DNA of 64,000 nucleotides. Source: Phalacrocorax aristotelis (lineage: Eukaryota > Chordata > Aves > Suliformes > Phalacrocoracidae). Where the stretch lies: assembly GCF_949628215.1 (NCBI RefSeq), contig NC_134278.1, positions 105,939,277 through 106,003,276 of the forward strand. Reading direction: 5' to 3'. Of the stretch, positions 1 through 13,659 are shown piece by piece; the stretch's first letter is position 1, and each line of letters opens with the position of its first letter. The translations under genes and the position numbers were made by a program. A model generated the notes under the pieces. That model ran no database searches. It was not told where the DNA came from and saw only the letters and a list, made by a program, of their open reading frames with translations.

Positions 1-429
1 CATGCTCTTCTGAGCAAACAAAGCACCCAGTGCGTTGCTTGGGCTTTCAAAATATACATTAAACAAAATGCACAGAAGCCAGGCTCCATAGATTTGCTCA
101 GTTAAACTCTAATCAGTTATCCACTGGTAAACAGAAAAATTAAGCTTTACTGAAGACAGCTTTTTGAATTGGAACCGAATTGATCACATACAGACTTCCG
201 TTAGGTCCATAAAAATGTTAAACGAAAGTCACTGAAAAGTGAGTTACTTCAGATTTATTCTGCTGTAACAGAAGGTGAAACCCTAGTAAACCCTACCTGT
301 ACTGTGAGCTATAGGCATAGGTTGAGAGCATGGCAACAGAATATACAGTAGAATCATTTAGTTAAAACAGTTAAATATTGTTTCTGAACAGAACTGCAGG
401 GAGTCTTCTAGTCCTCTTTAATTGCTTAC

Positions 430-540
430 CCAAGTACTCCTCCAGTCACGAACACTACTGTAAGGTAATTGAGGTCCAGAGTGAAAGTAAATACCAGCAA
501 CCCAATGAAAGAGAGAATGTAAACAATCAAAGTAGTCTGC
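430..540 (-). CDS. FLVCR1: FLVCR1 coding exon 6 (last one inside the window)
   Basis: Encodes [20 protein letters not shown] and [16 protein letters not shown] (TM9-TM10), then ends two bases into a Gly codon before GTAAGC. The next human residues, FFMTGYLPLGFEF, are not found in bases 1-429, so the gene continues off the left edge. Confidence 0.93.
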
Positions 541-3500
541 CTGTAACCCAACAAAAATAAAAAAATTAACATCATTAACATAAGGTTATAGCAAATTGCT
601 GAATCATGGAAAAGTAACATAAACGTTACTTACTCTCTAACAACTGACATTTACACCTATAAAATTTGCTTCATGTAATTCTGACTCAAACAACATGCAA
701 TAAGAAGGTATCCCTTCCCGAACTCTTCATTGCCTTGGTTATATGGCTGCTTCACTCAAGGGTAAAGAGACTTACTCAGACTCTCAAAGAGTGGACAATC
801 ACAGCAGATACTACTACCTCAAGACTATTTTAGTTCTCCGCTATGTTGTACCTCTTGGCCATCCTCCAGCCCTGCCCATTATACAATGCATCAATACATG
901 AGCAGCCAAATAGAATGCCTCTTAGGCTGACCTTCATTGCTAATAGCAAGTCAAACAAATCTCATTACAATGTCCTATTTATTTTAAATCTGGAATAAGG
1001 GATGCCATCCAAAATATTAAAGCACATATCACTTATGAATAAGCCAAAACATATGCAGAAACAAAGCCAATCTACAGTATTAACATTCATTAGGTTTCTA
1101 GAGCTCTTGCACATAATGTACTAAGAGTCACAGGGGAGAACTACTCCACTGCAGGCAGCACACCAGGGCTCTCTCCTGGGGGCACACCACCACGGGTGTT
1201 GGACCTGGGAGCTCCTACCCCAGAACAGAGTTCTGCTCCATGGTCATCCCCTGAACTAAAGCAAATGTTATGCTTACTAATAGGACCAAGAGTAGTGGAA
1301 AAAAAAAATAGAAACCATCAACTATCCATTTTACAAAACAATGTAGAGTAGGTTTTGAGCCTTGTTGCTTTCCCACTGGGAAGGAGCCCACTGGGCCAGC
1401 AGGACACTGTATATAGGACATACAGCGCTTTCCCTGTCCGTCTCACAATCCTGAAGGGACAGGAGTAGATGTAAATCCCCTTCGCATCTTTGCATTCTCC
1501 TCTCTCATTTCTTTTGGCCAAGAATCAGTAAGAGCCTCAAGCTTTTGCTGTAGTTTCAGAAACTAGCCTCCATCAAGGCTGCTAGAAGATCAGGGATGAA
1601 CTGAATTTTATCATCAGTTCACTTTAGCCCTTACGTTGCAGTATTTTTCTAACGCAATTGCACTGCTCTCCTACCCCTAATCCCACACATGCCTACCCAC
1701 ACTTACTTGTATGTTTTAGTGAAATCCAGCCACAAACCACAAATAATCGAACCCACCATTCCTGCCACCACCAGTGTCAAGCCAATTCTCCCAGCGTTCA
1801 TTTCTTCTCCCTTTCAACAAATATTTATATGGTGCTCATTAATAACTTGCTTCCACTCAGAGTCAAGTTCAGACCTCTTGGCAGTCATAAGCGCAAACAA
1901 ACACTCCTATGACTCCCATAGCTGTATGGTGCAAGAAATTGTAGGGGTGTGTAAAGGAAACCAAATGTCTGAGCATACATGGCACCTAAATAATAATAAA
2001 CACCACCTCTGCAAATGTACATTAAAAAAAATACAAAGAAGATCCAAGAAACTTACCTCATAATGAGTTACTATCATCTGGTTTAATAACGTGGAAACAG
2101 AGTAAAATGCCCCAGTCATAATACCTGCAGTACCAAAAGAAAAGTTTCAGTCATTCCAGGTGTCACCACACAGATCTGCTACCCTAAAGAGTTAGTCTTC
2201 TGTTAAGACTCACATCAGAGGCAATACCTTTTATCTGCCAGGTAAGATCTCTTCACAAACGGTATTTTGAATCCTGTCAGATTTTCCAGCACCGGCTGCT
2301 ACGTAAGCAAAAGTTTGACACTCCCTCCCCCATGAAAAACCACCACCACAACTAAAACTCAACGTGCTTTCAAGCACGTTTGAACTGTTCTGCCAGACTA
2401 CAGCCAGACAGCACCACTTACCATAACTGATCAGCAGAAGTACAAATGGAATATTTTTGAACAAGTTAATAATCGACTGCTTGTAGGAGTAATCCTCAGG
2501 AGGCATAGTATGCAGGACTGCTTGAGAGTGACTAGGAGGGTATTTGGGCTTTTCTTCAAACACTAGAGAAAAAGGAGGAGGAACAATTTTGATTTGTCAT
2601 TACCAGACTAATGCTTTTTCATTCCGAACCATTTCAGTCTGATGAATTTCAGAAAATTAACTTGTGGTTTTTAACACTTCCATAAAATTTTCTCATGGAA
2701 GTATCAAGTAGCAGCCACAAAGGACATGCGAAATATTTGGTCACATCTGATTGCTACCAACCTACAGTCAGACAGACTTCATCTGCAACACGTCTGGACC
2801 TTTGTATCTGAACTGTAAGAATAGCAGAGAAAATTCGCATTATATCATAACGTCCTTGTAGCAAAAAGCCTAACTGAACTAAATGTTCTGAGAGAGGTCA
2901 CCCCATGTGAAGCACAACACGCAGTAAACTGGTTGTCGCTTAACCCTGGCGCAACAGGTGAGTGAACACAAGTAAACTGGAGAAAATGTAACCTCAACTA
3001 CTTTGAACAAAGTCAGATGCTTTAAATGAGATGTTGTAAACACTCCCTATGGTCACCATTTAAATTACAAGAATGCAACACTTACCAACTCCTGTTAAGA
3101 AGAACAAAATCGTGGACACTATCGCTGTTCCGTAGAACATGATGCTGATGTTATGTGCTGTTAGATCGATATCGTTAGGTGTATTTGGAACCAAAACAGG
3201 TGGCAACAAAAAGCCAATTGCAGTGCCAAGCTGTAAAGCAAGAAAAGAAACAAAAAAATAACTTCCCTGTGAACATTTAGAAAAAAAAAAAAAAAATCAA
3301 CAGAAGTGAGAAGCCTTACCAGGCAGAATTCAGAATTTATATCATAATAAGTATTAATAAAACTATGATGGAAAAGTGTTCCTTTAGTATCATGCTTCTG
3401 AGCCATTTGCTTTCAATGACATTTTGCAATCAGGTCTTCCATAACCCAAGTTATTTTCATTTCTAAACTACAATACTATACCTAGTATACAGCACATTTA

Positions 3501-6500
3501 ACAACTAAGCATTAAGGAAGTTTTTTTGCAGAAGAATCTTTCATAGGAAAACACTGTGCATGCACATAAATTTGTTTCAGTCATCCTGCAACTGAAGACC
3601 TAGAGATGACATAAGACTCCAGCTACTCCTGTAGAAACACTCTTCTCTTTTTCTCAATTAAAACTTTGCACTTGATGTCACGATCCTGCCACTACAGTAG
3701 CAAAGATTGTCATGCAAGGTTTATTGCAGAGCTGATAGAGCAGAGAAGAGCAAGAGAAAAGGTGCATCCTTATTAAGAAGCACAAAACCAAAACCTATAC
3801 CTGCAATTATTGCTAAGGAGATAAAGAAAAAAAAAAAAATAATCACACAATATAGTAGTAGTGGGTTTGTATCTGGAGTCAATTCCAACTTAGGAAGTGA
3901 TCTTGTATTAAAAAGAGATAAAAAACAAGGACTGAAATTTTGGGTATATATATAAAGCATTTTAAAACATGAAGGAACAACAGTCTTGGACTACTCTCCA
4001 ATTTATCTCTGCTGCTCCTCCAAAACTAAACTGTGTTTTAAAGAGTTAGAACAATTTTTTTTTTCTAAACTAAAAAAGCCTGCATCTATTTCAGGTTTAA
4101 AAAAAAAAAAAAAAAAGAGCAAAGACTATTAAAGTAGCAAGTCCAACATTCAGAAAGTACTCAAGGATGTGCCAGTGTGCTTACAAAGTGCCCTTTGTGC
4201 ACATGCCCGATGAGGGTTTTGCTGCTTTTTTTTCCCCCCACAGACCATCAGGTTTACACAGCATCCAGTGCTCACCTGAAGAATTTGTTTCTTTTTATCC
4301 TCATCCTTCAGCATATGAACCCTACAAACACAAACTGGGTACATAATTGCTCTTTTTCTTCAGGTATGTTTTTTCCTCCCACGATGTGAGCCAATACAGT
4401 ACCCAGAATATTCCAAGACAGTCAAGTCATACCATTTTTCACAGTTTGTGTCTACAGAGGTTAAGGCCAGAAGGACCAGGACTTCCAATGTGTCTGGTGG
4501 GCCCAGTTTGAGATGCTGAACACTTGTGGCAATCTGGCACTCCTAACAACCGTTGACAGGTACATCTCTGCATTCTCAGTGATTTAACTACAAATGATCA
4601 GCATCTCAAGAGATAACAGTTTGATTTTTGATAACTAGTCTGTCCCTCCCCTGCCTGTGGTGCCCAGCCCTGTCTGCTGTAGCTCTGAAGTTATGCAAAA
4701 TATCTGTTAAGAAATCAAGTGACCAACAGCCCAGTTGGTTATAGCAACCCGAATCTGTTACATAGTTCACCTTGTGCAATTAAACAAATACAGTGAGACT
4801 GTACCATAATGCATATGCAGAAGTGAACTGCATTAGGATAAACAGACAATATTACTTCTAATTTCCAAGCGCCTAATTTGTGATTTTAGTACTCTTTCAG
4901 TCTATCTTTTGAGAGGGATGTTTTGGACTTTTTTAAGAAAGCAAAACCAGAGAAATTCTATTGTTTGGCACCACATCACTCTCCACGGGTCACAAGCAGG
5001 TCTGGGATCCTAAGACCTAAGCAGCACACAGCCCTGAGCCAGCTGGGTACGGCACAATTGCAGAATAAGCCACTATCCTCTGAGCAGGACTGGCAGAGGG
5101 AGACAACACACACTTTGTGGGTTTCACAGGTATTTCCCAGATGGGTGGCAGAGGACCATCAAGCACATCAGCACACTAAGATCAGTCATAGCTTCTGCAG
5201 AGGAATACGGTCCAGAAATAACTAAATTCTTTTGTTCACACCTCTGCTCCTGTTTTCCTTGTCCATCCTTCTCATAGTTCCTATCTAGAAAATCCCTGCT
5301 CCTGTCCTTCCCCACTCCAACCCCTCATATCAGCATCTGAGTGAAGCATCAGTTTCAGTCTCTCAGGTGGATCCTTGGCACCATACTACAGCAGTGAAAC
5401 CCCAGTAAATCCTTGCTACTGGGAGGACTGGTGCATGTCAGGAAGAATGAAAATTTAGTGCCAAAGAAACCTTTAACCTGATTCCAGGAAGCATATGCCA
5501 GATTTTTGCTCAACTGCTAAAACAACCAACCAATCCACCCCCAAATCTTCAGTCCAAAAGGACCCCCAAATCTTCAGTCCAAAGGCTGACTCATCCACTG
5601 GAAGACTTCAGTGCGGGGGGTGGGGGGGAAATTGTTTTGGAAAAATGCTGGGAAAACTGTGAACAGTCAGGTATGAGATAATGAGCAACCCTAACGGTAA
5701 ATATGTAATGCTAATATATCCACTGTAATAATCCAAAATGCACAAACATAAAATCATTAGACTAACATGAGGAAAAACAAATCCCCTGTTACCTTAATCA
5801 AACTGTACCTATGACCTCAGCCTGCGCCAGTGATGTTGATGTTTTGTTGCCACAAAAAAGCAGGGACAGTGGCAGGGGGCGAGAACAAGTCTATGGGAGA
5901 GAAAGAAAACCATCAGCATCATATCTTCACCCGTGCTTTCAGATACGGCTGTTACAGCTCTCTGAAAATGCCAACGGAGCTCAAGAAAATCGGTGACTCA
6001 GTTATCAGCTCCCCACCTATCAGCGTGTTACAGAAAATGTCATGAGTCACCAAGGCACTGACTGCTGGCACTTAGTCATTCCAGGCCATGTTTTGAAAGC
6101 AGAAGCTAATATATGTTGGCATTGGGGCTCTCCATGGAAAGTTCAGGTACTTCACCCCCCCAGCTGGGGGTAGGTTCTGTCAGACGGTGGATTCAGTCAG
6201 ACGAATGATGCCAAATTCAAGAGACAAGATGCCAAACGAAAAAGGAAGAGAAAGCGGAGCAGGACAGCTTCTGAAAAGGGTCTTCACTGATGTACTTCAG
6301 GCAGCTGACATAAGCGTGCAAGCTGCTACACGCTGCCATGCGGCCAAGGTCCTGCAAAGCAAGGCTGGCCGGGGAGGGTGGGACGTAACACCACCTCCGT
6401 GCTCGCCCTGGCTCCATCACTTTTAATCTCTCCAATGCTGTTCCATAACCATTTCTTGGAGAATGTTTTTTCCCACTTAAACAACTTATTTTTAAATCAA

Positions 6501-7215
6501 TGCCACGCCAAACTCTAAGGCGGCTCACTCCTTCAAAGCCTCCCTTGCCCCCCTCCACCCCTACCTGGTTGCCCAGCACGGCCACGGCGCAGGCAGTGGA
6601 GACCTCGGTGGGGCCGAACCAGACGGAGGCGATGCGTGAGGGCAGCCCCAAGATGAAGACCTGGGCGACGGCGCAGATGCCCTGCGCCGCCAGGGTGATG
6701 GGGTACCGGTCGGGGGCCAGGCTGGCACACTTGAGCCAGGCGCCCAGGCCGTTGAGGCCGGCACCCAGCAGGGCAGTGAGGCGCAGGCCACGGGTGTCCA
6801 GCAGCCAGGTGGCGGGCAGGATCAGCGGCACGTAGGCCACCATGTAGACCATGGAGAGCCAGTCTATCTGCATGAAGGAGACGCCGTAGAAGCCGGCGAA
6901 GACGTTGCTGAGGATGCTGTACTGGATCCACTGGAAAGCGTTCACCAGCGAGTAGCAGCTGAAGACGGCCAGCACCGCCAGCCGCCGCCGCGACAGGCGG
7001 GTCTCCAGCCGCCCGCCGCCCGCCGCCAGCATGGCCTGGGCCTCCGCCGCCCGCTCCCCGCCGCCCGCCGGGGCCGCCCGCCCGCCGTCCTCCGCCTCCT
7101 TCCCGGGGAGGAAGCCATTGCAGCGCTGCAGCGGAGGCACGGCAGCGGCCGCCGGCATCTCCCCGTTCTCCTCCTCCGCCTCCTCCTCCTCGCCGCCGCC
7201 GCCGTCCTCCACCAT
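430..7215 (-). CDS. FLVCR1: FLVCR1, major-facilitator choline/heme transporter (5' six coding exons; 3' part outside the window)
   Basis: Six exons join in phase: 7215-6565, 3230-3086, 2562-2422, 2124-2057, 1810-1707 and 540-430, all with GT-AG junctions. They give 406 residues of a protein that is about 555 long in human, so the last membrane helices are encoded left of base 1. Strong family matches are [10 protein letters not shown] (TM1, containing the Trp equivalent to human W125), [19 protein letters not shown] (MFS loop 2-3), [29 protein letters not shown] (TM7) and [14 protein letters not shown] sequon N-I-S lies at about residue 244 in the large extracellular loop. FLVCR1 is known as a plasma-membrane choline/ethanolamine transporter, earlier described as a heme exporter. 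The start at 7215 was chosen for its Kozak context (G at -3, G at +4) and its acidic N-terminus; an in-frame ATG at 7413 would add 66 residues. FLVCR2 is less likely because of the neighbouring genes. Confidence 0.95.
1707..1810 (-). CDS. FLVCR1: FLVCR1 coding exon 5
   Basis: Encodes [20 protein letters not shown] followed by [14 protein letters not shown] and two bases of a Lys codon (TM8). Human differs at only a few positions. The donor GTAAGT gives phase 2. Confidence 0.93.
2057..2124 (-). CDS. FLVCR1: FLVCR1 coding exon 4
   Basis: A 68-base exon encoding (G)[19 protein letters not shown] and then HYE, nearly identical to human TM7. The acceptor is CTGCAG and the donor GTAAGT; it ends in phase 0. 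Confidence 0.94.
2422..2562 (-). CDS. FLVCR1: FLVCR1 coding exon 3
   Basis: Encodes the cytoplasmic loop and the start of TM7: [20 protein letters not shown], then [19 protein letters not shown]. Human has [20 protein letters not shown] here. Phase 1 on both sides; donor GTAAGT. Confidence 0.94.
3086..3230 (-). CDS. FLVCR1: FLVCR1 coding exon 2
   Basis: Translates as [20 protein letters not shown]... to ...FFLTGV, matching human [20 protein letters not shown]. It covers TM5, the extracellular loop with the N-I-S sequon, and TM6. It has 145 bases and ends one base into a Val codon. A long T-rich tract (A-run at 3281-3296 on the plus strand) precedes its acceptor. Confidence 0.93.
5537..5585. 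repeat. 25-bp tandem duplication
   Basis: The unit ACCCCCAAATCTTCAGTCC plus an A/G tail occurs twice in a row, beginning at 5537 and at 5562; the second copy lacks one A. It lies in FLVCR1 intron 1 with no known function. Confidence 0.8.
5994..6049. promoter_or_regulatory. Pair of AP-1/CNC-type sites in FLVCR1 intron 1
   Basis: TGACTCA at 5994-6000 and TGAGTCA at 6043-6049, 42 bases apart, about 500 bp inside intron 1. Such sites can bind AP-1 or small-Maf/BACH/NRF2 dimers; flanks do not complete a full MARE, so function is uncertain. Confidence 0.35.
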
Positions 7216-7440
7216 CTCGGCCGTCTCCCCACCCAGCTTCCCCGGTGCCAGCGGCGGCGGCGGGCGCAGCCCGGCTCTACCTGCCAAGGTCACTCGGCGC
7301 CGGCGCCGCCGCCGCGAACACGCCGCCGCCGCCCGGCCCGCCCCGCCCCGGGTGCGGGGCGGAGCGGGAGGCGGCCCCGGGGAGTGGCGGGGTCTCCGCG
7401 GGCGGTGCGGCACTGGAGGGGCCGAAGGCGGTGTTAGAGA
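6560..7440 (-). promoter_or_regulatory. FLVCR1: FLVCR1 CpG-island promoter
   Basis: The sequence is strongly CpG-rich from about 6560 to 7440 and covers exon 1 and the upstream region. A perfect Sp1 box (GGGGCGGGGC on the minus strand) lies at 7340-7349, 125 bp upstream of the chosen start. A second GC box on the plus strand lies at 7356-7362. I see no TATA box. Confidence 0.75.
6565..7215 (-). CDS. FLVCR1: FLVCR1 coding exon 1
   Basis: Codes for residues 1-217 and ends in phase 0 at ...AVLGNQ before a GTAGGG donor. Residues 1-75 are a low-complexity Glu/Gly/Ala tail unlike the human N-terminus. From about residue 78 the match is strong through TM1 to the start of TM5. GC content is very high because the exon sits in the CpG island. 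Confidence 0.93.
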
Positions 7441-10400
7441 GCTGGTACTGCAGCAGCGCTGCTTGCGGGGGGGCCGTTGGGTGTGCGTATGGGGGTGTGT
7501 ATATACTTAAATATACACATCTTAGAGCCTGTTAAACTGAACCCATAAAGGCTGTCCGTGCGGGTGACTGAGAGCCATACAGAGATGGGAATGATGTCAA
7601 CAATCCCCATGACATCCCCGAGGAAGGAGCAGCATAATCTCGTTCCTGTTATGGCTTTCTTAGCAGGCGTGTCCCGCGCAGGCAAGGCCGAGCGGTCACA
7701 GACCTGCGCTGGCAGCCTGTCCCTCGCCTACCTCCCGTTGGGCTGCCGTGTCCGCCATGGCGTCTGGGCCACAGATGCACAGGCCACACCGCTCCCAGCA
7801 CGTCCAGGGAACACCGCTGGCCTTCCCCTGCGATAGTAAGATTTGTCTCTTTGCAGTGGCGGTGCAGAGAAACGTACTGAAGCGATAAGAGAGACGGGCA
7901 GAGACAGAGGCCCGAATTACGGCTGAGGGTGGCCAGGACAGGTGCATTGCGAGGACGTGTGCACCTACCCCAGCCCTTTGTTGCCACCAGAGCCTCAGGC
8001 AAAATATTCCTTGTTCCCACTCAACCTCTGAAATTTGATTTGACACGTACCCTGGAAAACTGGCCATCTGGCTCGTGTGCAGAGGCAGTTAGATATCACT
8101 TCAGTAAGCAATCTTCCCTCAAACCCTGCTTGGTACATGTCTGCAGAGCAGCAGTGTCTGGCAGCCCCTGTCACGATTTGTAATTCTGCTGCTGCAGATA
8201 CCATACCCTAATAAAAAGACAGGTTGTTCTCCAAAGAGCATTAGGAAAATACGGAAATATTTAAGTTTGTTAATGATGTTAGAAGTATTTTACTGGCTTC
8301 TGTGGGAAATCATTTGATGTGTGTTCAGCAGATAACTGTACGTTGTACGTGGGTATGTCAGAGCCTTATCAGATCTCTGTGTGTGTGGTAGATGCGCTTA
8401 GCCACCAGTCTTAAGTTCCCTCACTAATTATGGGTTGGTATTTTACTCAAGATCAGGTGATCCATGTAAGCCACAGTCCTGATCTTATTTACAGCATGAA
8501 CATATGCTTCAAAATATTAATTTCGCTATGTTTGCTTTCCCTGAGCACTTAGCTGAGCAATAGTAGTGATGATTGCAGGCACCATGGATTTTTAGAGACT
8601 ACTGGAAGCCAATCCTGAATTTGCAGATCACAGGTGTGTGTTAGAAACCTGCTTTTTAAAAATAAAGTTACCTCGGTCAGATTCAGGCCCTTCTTGCCTC
8701 TTTCACTCATACCACAAAAAACCCTGATTTATTTTTACTTTTCCTGTGTAAGATCAGATGCTGGGTAAGATCTTCTGAATTACTCTGCCTGACTTCACAG
8801 TTCAAGTGCTACGTGCTGTGGCAACAAAGCCTTTTTTAAAACAGAACTTCAAGAGGAGGAAGTGTGGTGGGAACGGAAACAAACATTATCAAAGCAACAG
8901 AATACCCAGCTTTCACTGTGGGAACATATGTTCATGTTATGCATTGGTAGAGGTACGCTGAAAACACGCCTAAGAGTACATCCCTGCTAGTACTTCCAGC
9001 AGCGCCTCTTCATGTTCACTGGGACCCAGTCATCCACACTGCTGAACTGCTACAGCATTCCCTGGCCCAGCCTGTGGGTCGGCCTAGGCGCCACAGAAAG
9101 GGCCATGACACTTCAGCTGGGTCATATAGATGTAGTATTAGTGTCCTAAATCACTCTTGTTCTTTTGGAAAAAGGTTGATCTACAAAACATTGATCTACA
9201 GCTGATTTCATTTAACATTTTTTCCCGTTGAATTTTGGATGACCTCAAAGTCCATCCAAAGATAACATTTACTCCTTAAAGACAGAGGAAAATAGGCTTA
9301 GCTCTTCTCTCATTCTTCCTTTTCCTACTGTTACACCCTTGGCTCTGTACAGCAGGGATAGCTGTACACTCAGCAAAAGGTCTGAATTCAGCCTGTTTTA
9401 GAATAGCCACATGCCTTGGGTTTCACTGCCACAGTGCCCGCATAGCATTGTCTCCTCTATCTGCCTGGCAATTCAGCACACAGAGTGTCATCTGCTTCCT
9501 GCACAGAAGAAATAACTAGACATCAGGGAACTGTAGAGAAAAAGAGGCTAAGCCTGGCAGTGGAAGGAGCACCTGGATGAAAGCTTCCCCCCATAAGGAA
9601 AGCAGACTTTTTTGAGAAGGAAGTAAGTTTATTTACAGCAGATCACTACGAAGCCAAGTCCATCTTTGCTATACCTGCACTGATCTTGGTGAAATACAGT
9701 CAGGTTGGTTTTGATGAGGTACGATCAATACAAGTCCATCTTTGGGGATGTTTATCTCTAGAAGTACCTTCCTAAACAAGAAAGGAAAAGGCCAACCAAA
9801 TTGACAGCATCAAGGCAAAGCTTTGATACTTATCCCCTGACTTCTTGCACTGCTGTATTTCATAGGCTTCACAACCAGTACTTCTGATTTACACCCTTTT
9901 GTATGAGAAGCAGTGCCAAGGACATAGTTGCCTGGCAAGAAAAGTTATCTCATGAGAAACATTTTTTTCAGGAGATCACTTAAAATGCACGTCCATGGAT
10001 TTCTACATTTCATGGAAATTTTATTAAGCTAAAACAGAACACTGATGTAAAGTTTTATAGCACAAGTTTAGCTTAAAACTGCTGCTATTCTTTTTCAGTC
10101 CACCCTCTAACAGAAAATTAGGCTCTCCTGCTAGTGACAGAGCCAGAAATTGCTCATGTATACCCACATGTTAACAAAGTTGTTCTTCTGAATGCTGTGA
10201 AAAGGCTAAAATATGTCTTATGTATCAGGCAGTCACTGGGAAGTAGCTGATACTAATTTACTCCACAGCAATTGTTTTCTTGGGCCTAGATTCCAGAAGT
10301 CAGGCAGAGGCCAAGCAGTCAAATTTTCAGGCTGGATAATGTTAAAAAGCAATTAGAAATGCAGTATCCTTATTTGTAGTGGTGTTATTATTCCTCCTGT

Positions 10401-13400
10401 AGCATATGTTCCATTGAAAGAATGATGTGTTTTCATATTAATTTCCAAACTTTATCTTGTAGATAATGCCATCTTTGGACAAAAAATAGCCCAGAAGATG
10501 CCTTTTTGTTTCATTCCAGGGTGTTTCACAAAGTAAAGGAAACCAAGCTATAGAGTGCTGCTTTCAGGGTGTAATTAGCTTTCTGACACTCCTAGTTGGA
10601 TTACTTCAGTAATCAATTCCTAGTTATGTCCTTCTTTCAAACCTCAAAATGGTATCTAAACCACCCCCCCAAAAAAACCACAAGTCAATCCATCTTTGTA
10701 AAACTTGAGCCTGAGGTTAGGAGTTTGAAATGAACAATGTAGAATGTGGCCAAAATATCAACACTTCTAAAATAAAGCTAGAATTTTTATGTACAGCAGG
10801 CACACAGTTAAGTCTTCCAGCTTTTCTTTTTTTTTTTTTAATGTTTCAAACCATGTATTTCAGTCTCTAAAAGAAAAGAAGTAAACATTATTTTATAATG
10901 CATTTAACTCTTGGGAGTTAAAGGACTATCAAAAGTTGGTCTCGATGCAGAGAAAACCTACATGGAAGGAGTACACCAGGTACTTGTCTTCCAGACGAGT
11001 TGTTTAAACAAGAAAACTACAGCAGCTTAAGAAAGGGATTTCAGAACAAAAGACCTGAACTTCCAGCTGAGCTAGAAATGAACGATTTTAGCAGGATATT
11101 AAACAAACCTCAATAAGCCAGACTTGAAAGAAAGTAGTCACAGAGTCACATGTTTAAATTTCTTGATTGAAAGCTATTAGAGAATACAGGGGAAAATGTA
11201 AACATCCTCTTCCTCCTATGCAGTCCTCATTCCAGCAACATTTTCCCACTCTCCCCACAAGATAAAGCCATAATCCCACCTGGAGAATGAGTGCTTGCAA
11301 CGCAAGGCACTTCACTGAAATTTGTTTGTAGCTCCAGGTGTTTGACTGGCCACCTCGATTTTGGAATATGACTGCCCACAGTAGGCACATTTGCCAATGA
11401 CCTGGATTCAATTTTTTATGTACTGACAGGAATATAGAAGTATACTCTTAGGTATCAGAGAAAAGTTCTGAATTTTAAACATGGGTAATGAACTCATCTA
11501 CTGTAAACAACAGAAATTTGCATTTCTGGGTGTCTCAATTCACATAAAAGATGCATAAATGTACATCTGGTACGTCTGTTGGGCTGCCATCTGGTTTTCC
11601 TTTTGCAGTTAGCTATCAATTTCATGTATGTAATGGAAAATTACCCCTGAGTTTCTTACCAAAGCAAGCAGGGGGAAAAAATTACGTACACAAAATAATC
11701 ATGTGAACAAATACAGTAGGCAAAATATTGTGTTCTTATTCTCCAACATTAACAGGCTCTTCATATATTACAAAAAAATGTAACTTCCATCTGAATCCTT
11801 TATACACAGTAAAAAAGTGTATATGCTTTCAAAAATTAATAAAAAGCATGATCTGCAGACTGGTTGTCTTGGATGAACATTCTCATTTTTAGCAAGCACT
11901 CATTTACTCAAAGGTTGGTTAACTTCGGGGGGAAGTTTTGAGGCATTTTTGTTGTTACTTCACAGACTCCTTCCACTGATACACCTTTCACCACAGCGAT
12001 GTGCTGGCAGACAATCCTGACCTTGTCGGGTTCATTTCTTCCCTAAAAGGTAATCGACAAAGCTCTTTTGTGAGAGAGATCAAGTGACATCAATCTGACC
12101 CATCAAAGGACTGTGGGACAGAAATTATTAGAGAAGCCATGCAAATGCAGCCAGCTGTATCTGAGTGGGTTGGCCTGGTTCATCTGTAGCCCGAGGAACT
12201 GTGAAGCTGCAGTTCATCCCATCCTAAATAGTACACTGGGGAGATATTGCAGTTTTCCACTAACACAACCCATGGATCAACTCAGTGTATAAGAATTCAG
12301 TAATGTGAAAGGAATTGCTCCCTAAGAATTTTCTCTACTGGCTATAGCGGGATCCTAAGTGACTGACTCAGATGTAGCCTTTGTGGATGCAGAATGTCCA
12401 CTGAGAGGTCCAGCTGCCTGCCCCATTTGCGTAGGAATACATAGTAATGTTGAAGCAATTAGCTGGTGAAACCACCATTTGGAGCAACAAGGATAAAATG
12501 TCCTCTCTACTTCTAGGAGGTCTCAGATAACTTAAGAGTTACAACAATGTAAAGCACTATACTCATGAAAAAAACCACCATAGCAGAACTTAAATTTTCC
12601 AACTCTCTTTCACTGTCGGATTCATTGTAACTTACATGCCTGTTCCATGCACAAACAACCTTTGAAAATTAAATAGAAGGGACATGTGAATTTGGAGCCA
12701 TTAAGAGCCTAGTACAGAAATGTCCTTGTATTTTAGAGAGAGATTGCTCACCCAAGCTTGAGAAATGTTGCTACTTTTGCTGTGGAGGAGAACTAACTAT
12801 TTAGTAACAGCTTGAAGTTCCCAATTTCTCTCTGAAGAGGTTATCAGCAGGAAGAGACTGGCGTTCTTTAAAGGTCTACATCCATTCGATGGGGAAGATG
12901 CTGGCTGACCTCAGCTTAACTAAAAACCAGCAGGAATTTTTTTGTTTAGACTGAATAACAATAAAAGATGCCTGCCCAAGACCCTGGCTGTGGCAGTACA
13001 TTATGGAAAATGCATTAACATTCCAGCAGCATTAATAATATTAACAGGAGGTTGGTCAGACAGACAACAAGAGGGACTCTTCCTTGTTGGAGCTCCTGTG
13101 TTGGGAAAGCACTCTAAGCTTTCTACAAAGACCCTTTTGAACAGTTGTCTTTTGCAGCACACCTAGCAAGGTATAAACTATTTCAGATTAGCTGCAAACC
13201 CAGAATCTTTCACAGAAAATTCCCTCCCTTTTATTATCAGGGGAGACAACCCTAGTGCCCCTATCAGCCATGCTGTTACTGCCATAGCTGCCGGCCAGTG
13301 GGCAGCTCCTCTGCTAGGACAACCCCAGAGCATCTACAGCTTTTTGCATGTGGGTTACATCATCTACTTCATCCAGACATTTAGAGAGCAGGGGAGAGCC

Positions 13401-13659
13401 TGGCTTTCTGCTCCCACCTCCTGCCTGCACACTGACCCACTCAACACTACACCCAGCTCCTGACGGCACCACAGGGAATGGAGGGCACTCAGCACCTTCA
13501 GCACTCACCCAGCACCTAACATCCCTGAGGTGTCCACGAATACATTCATCAGTGTGTTTTACTGGAGCAGCAGTCATATAATGTCAGCCCATCAGCTGAA
13601 GTGTTGGCTTAAAAATTCTCTATCTTGTGAGATCCCTGTGGCTCTTACATATGTATATA

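Noticed and set aside
6217-6564. Continuation of the FLVCR1 exon 1 frame past 6565
   Set aside because: The homology ends exactly at a GTAGGG donor and resumes in phase at 3230; the rest is intron read-through.
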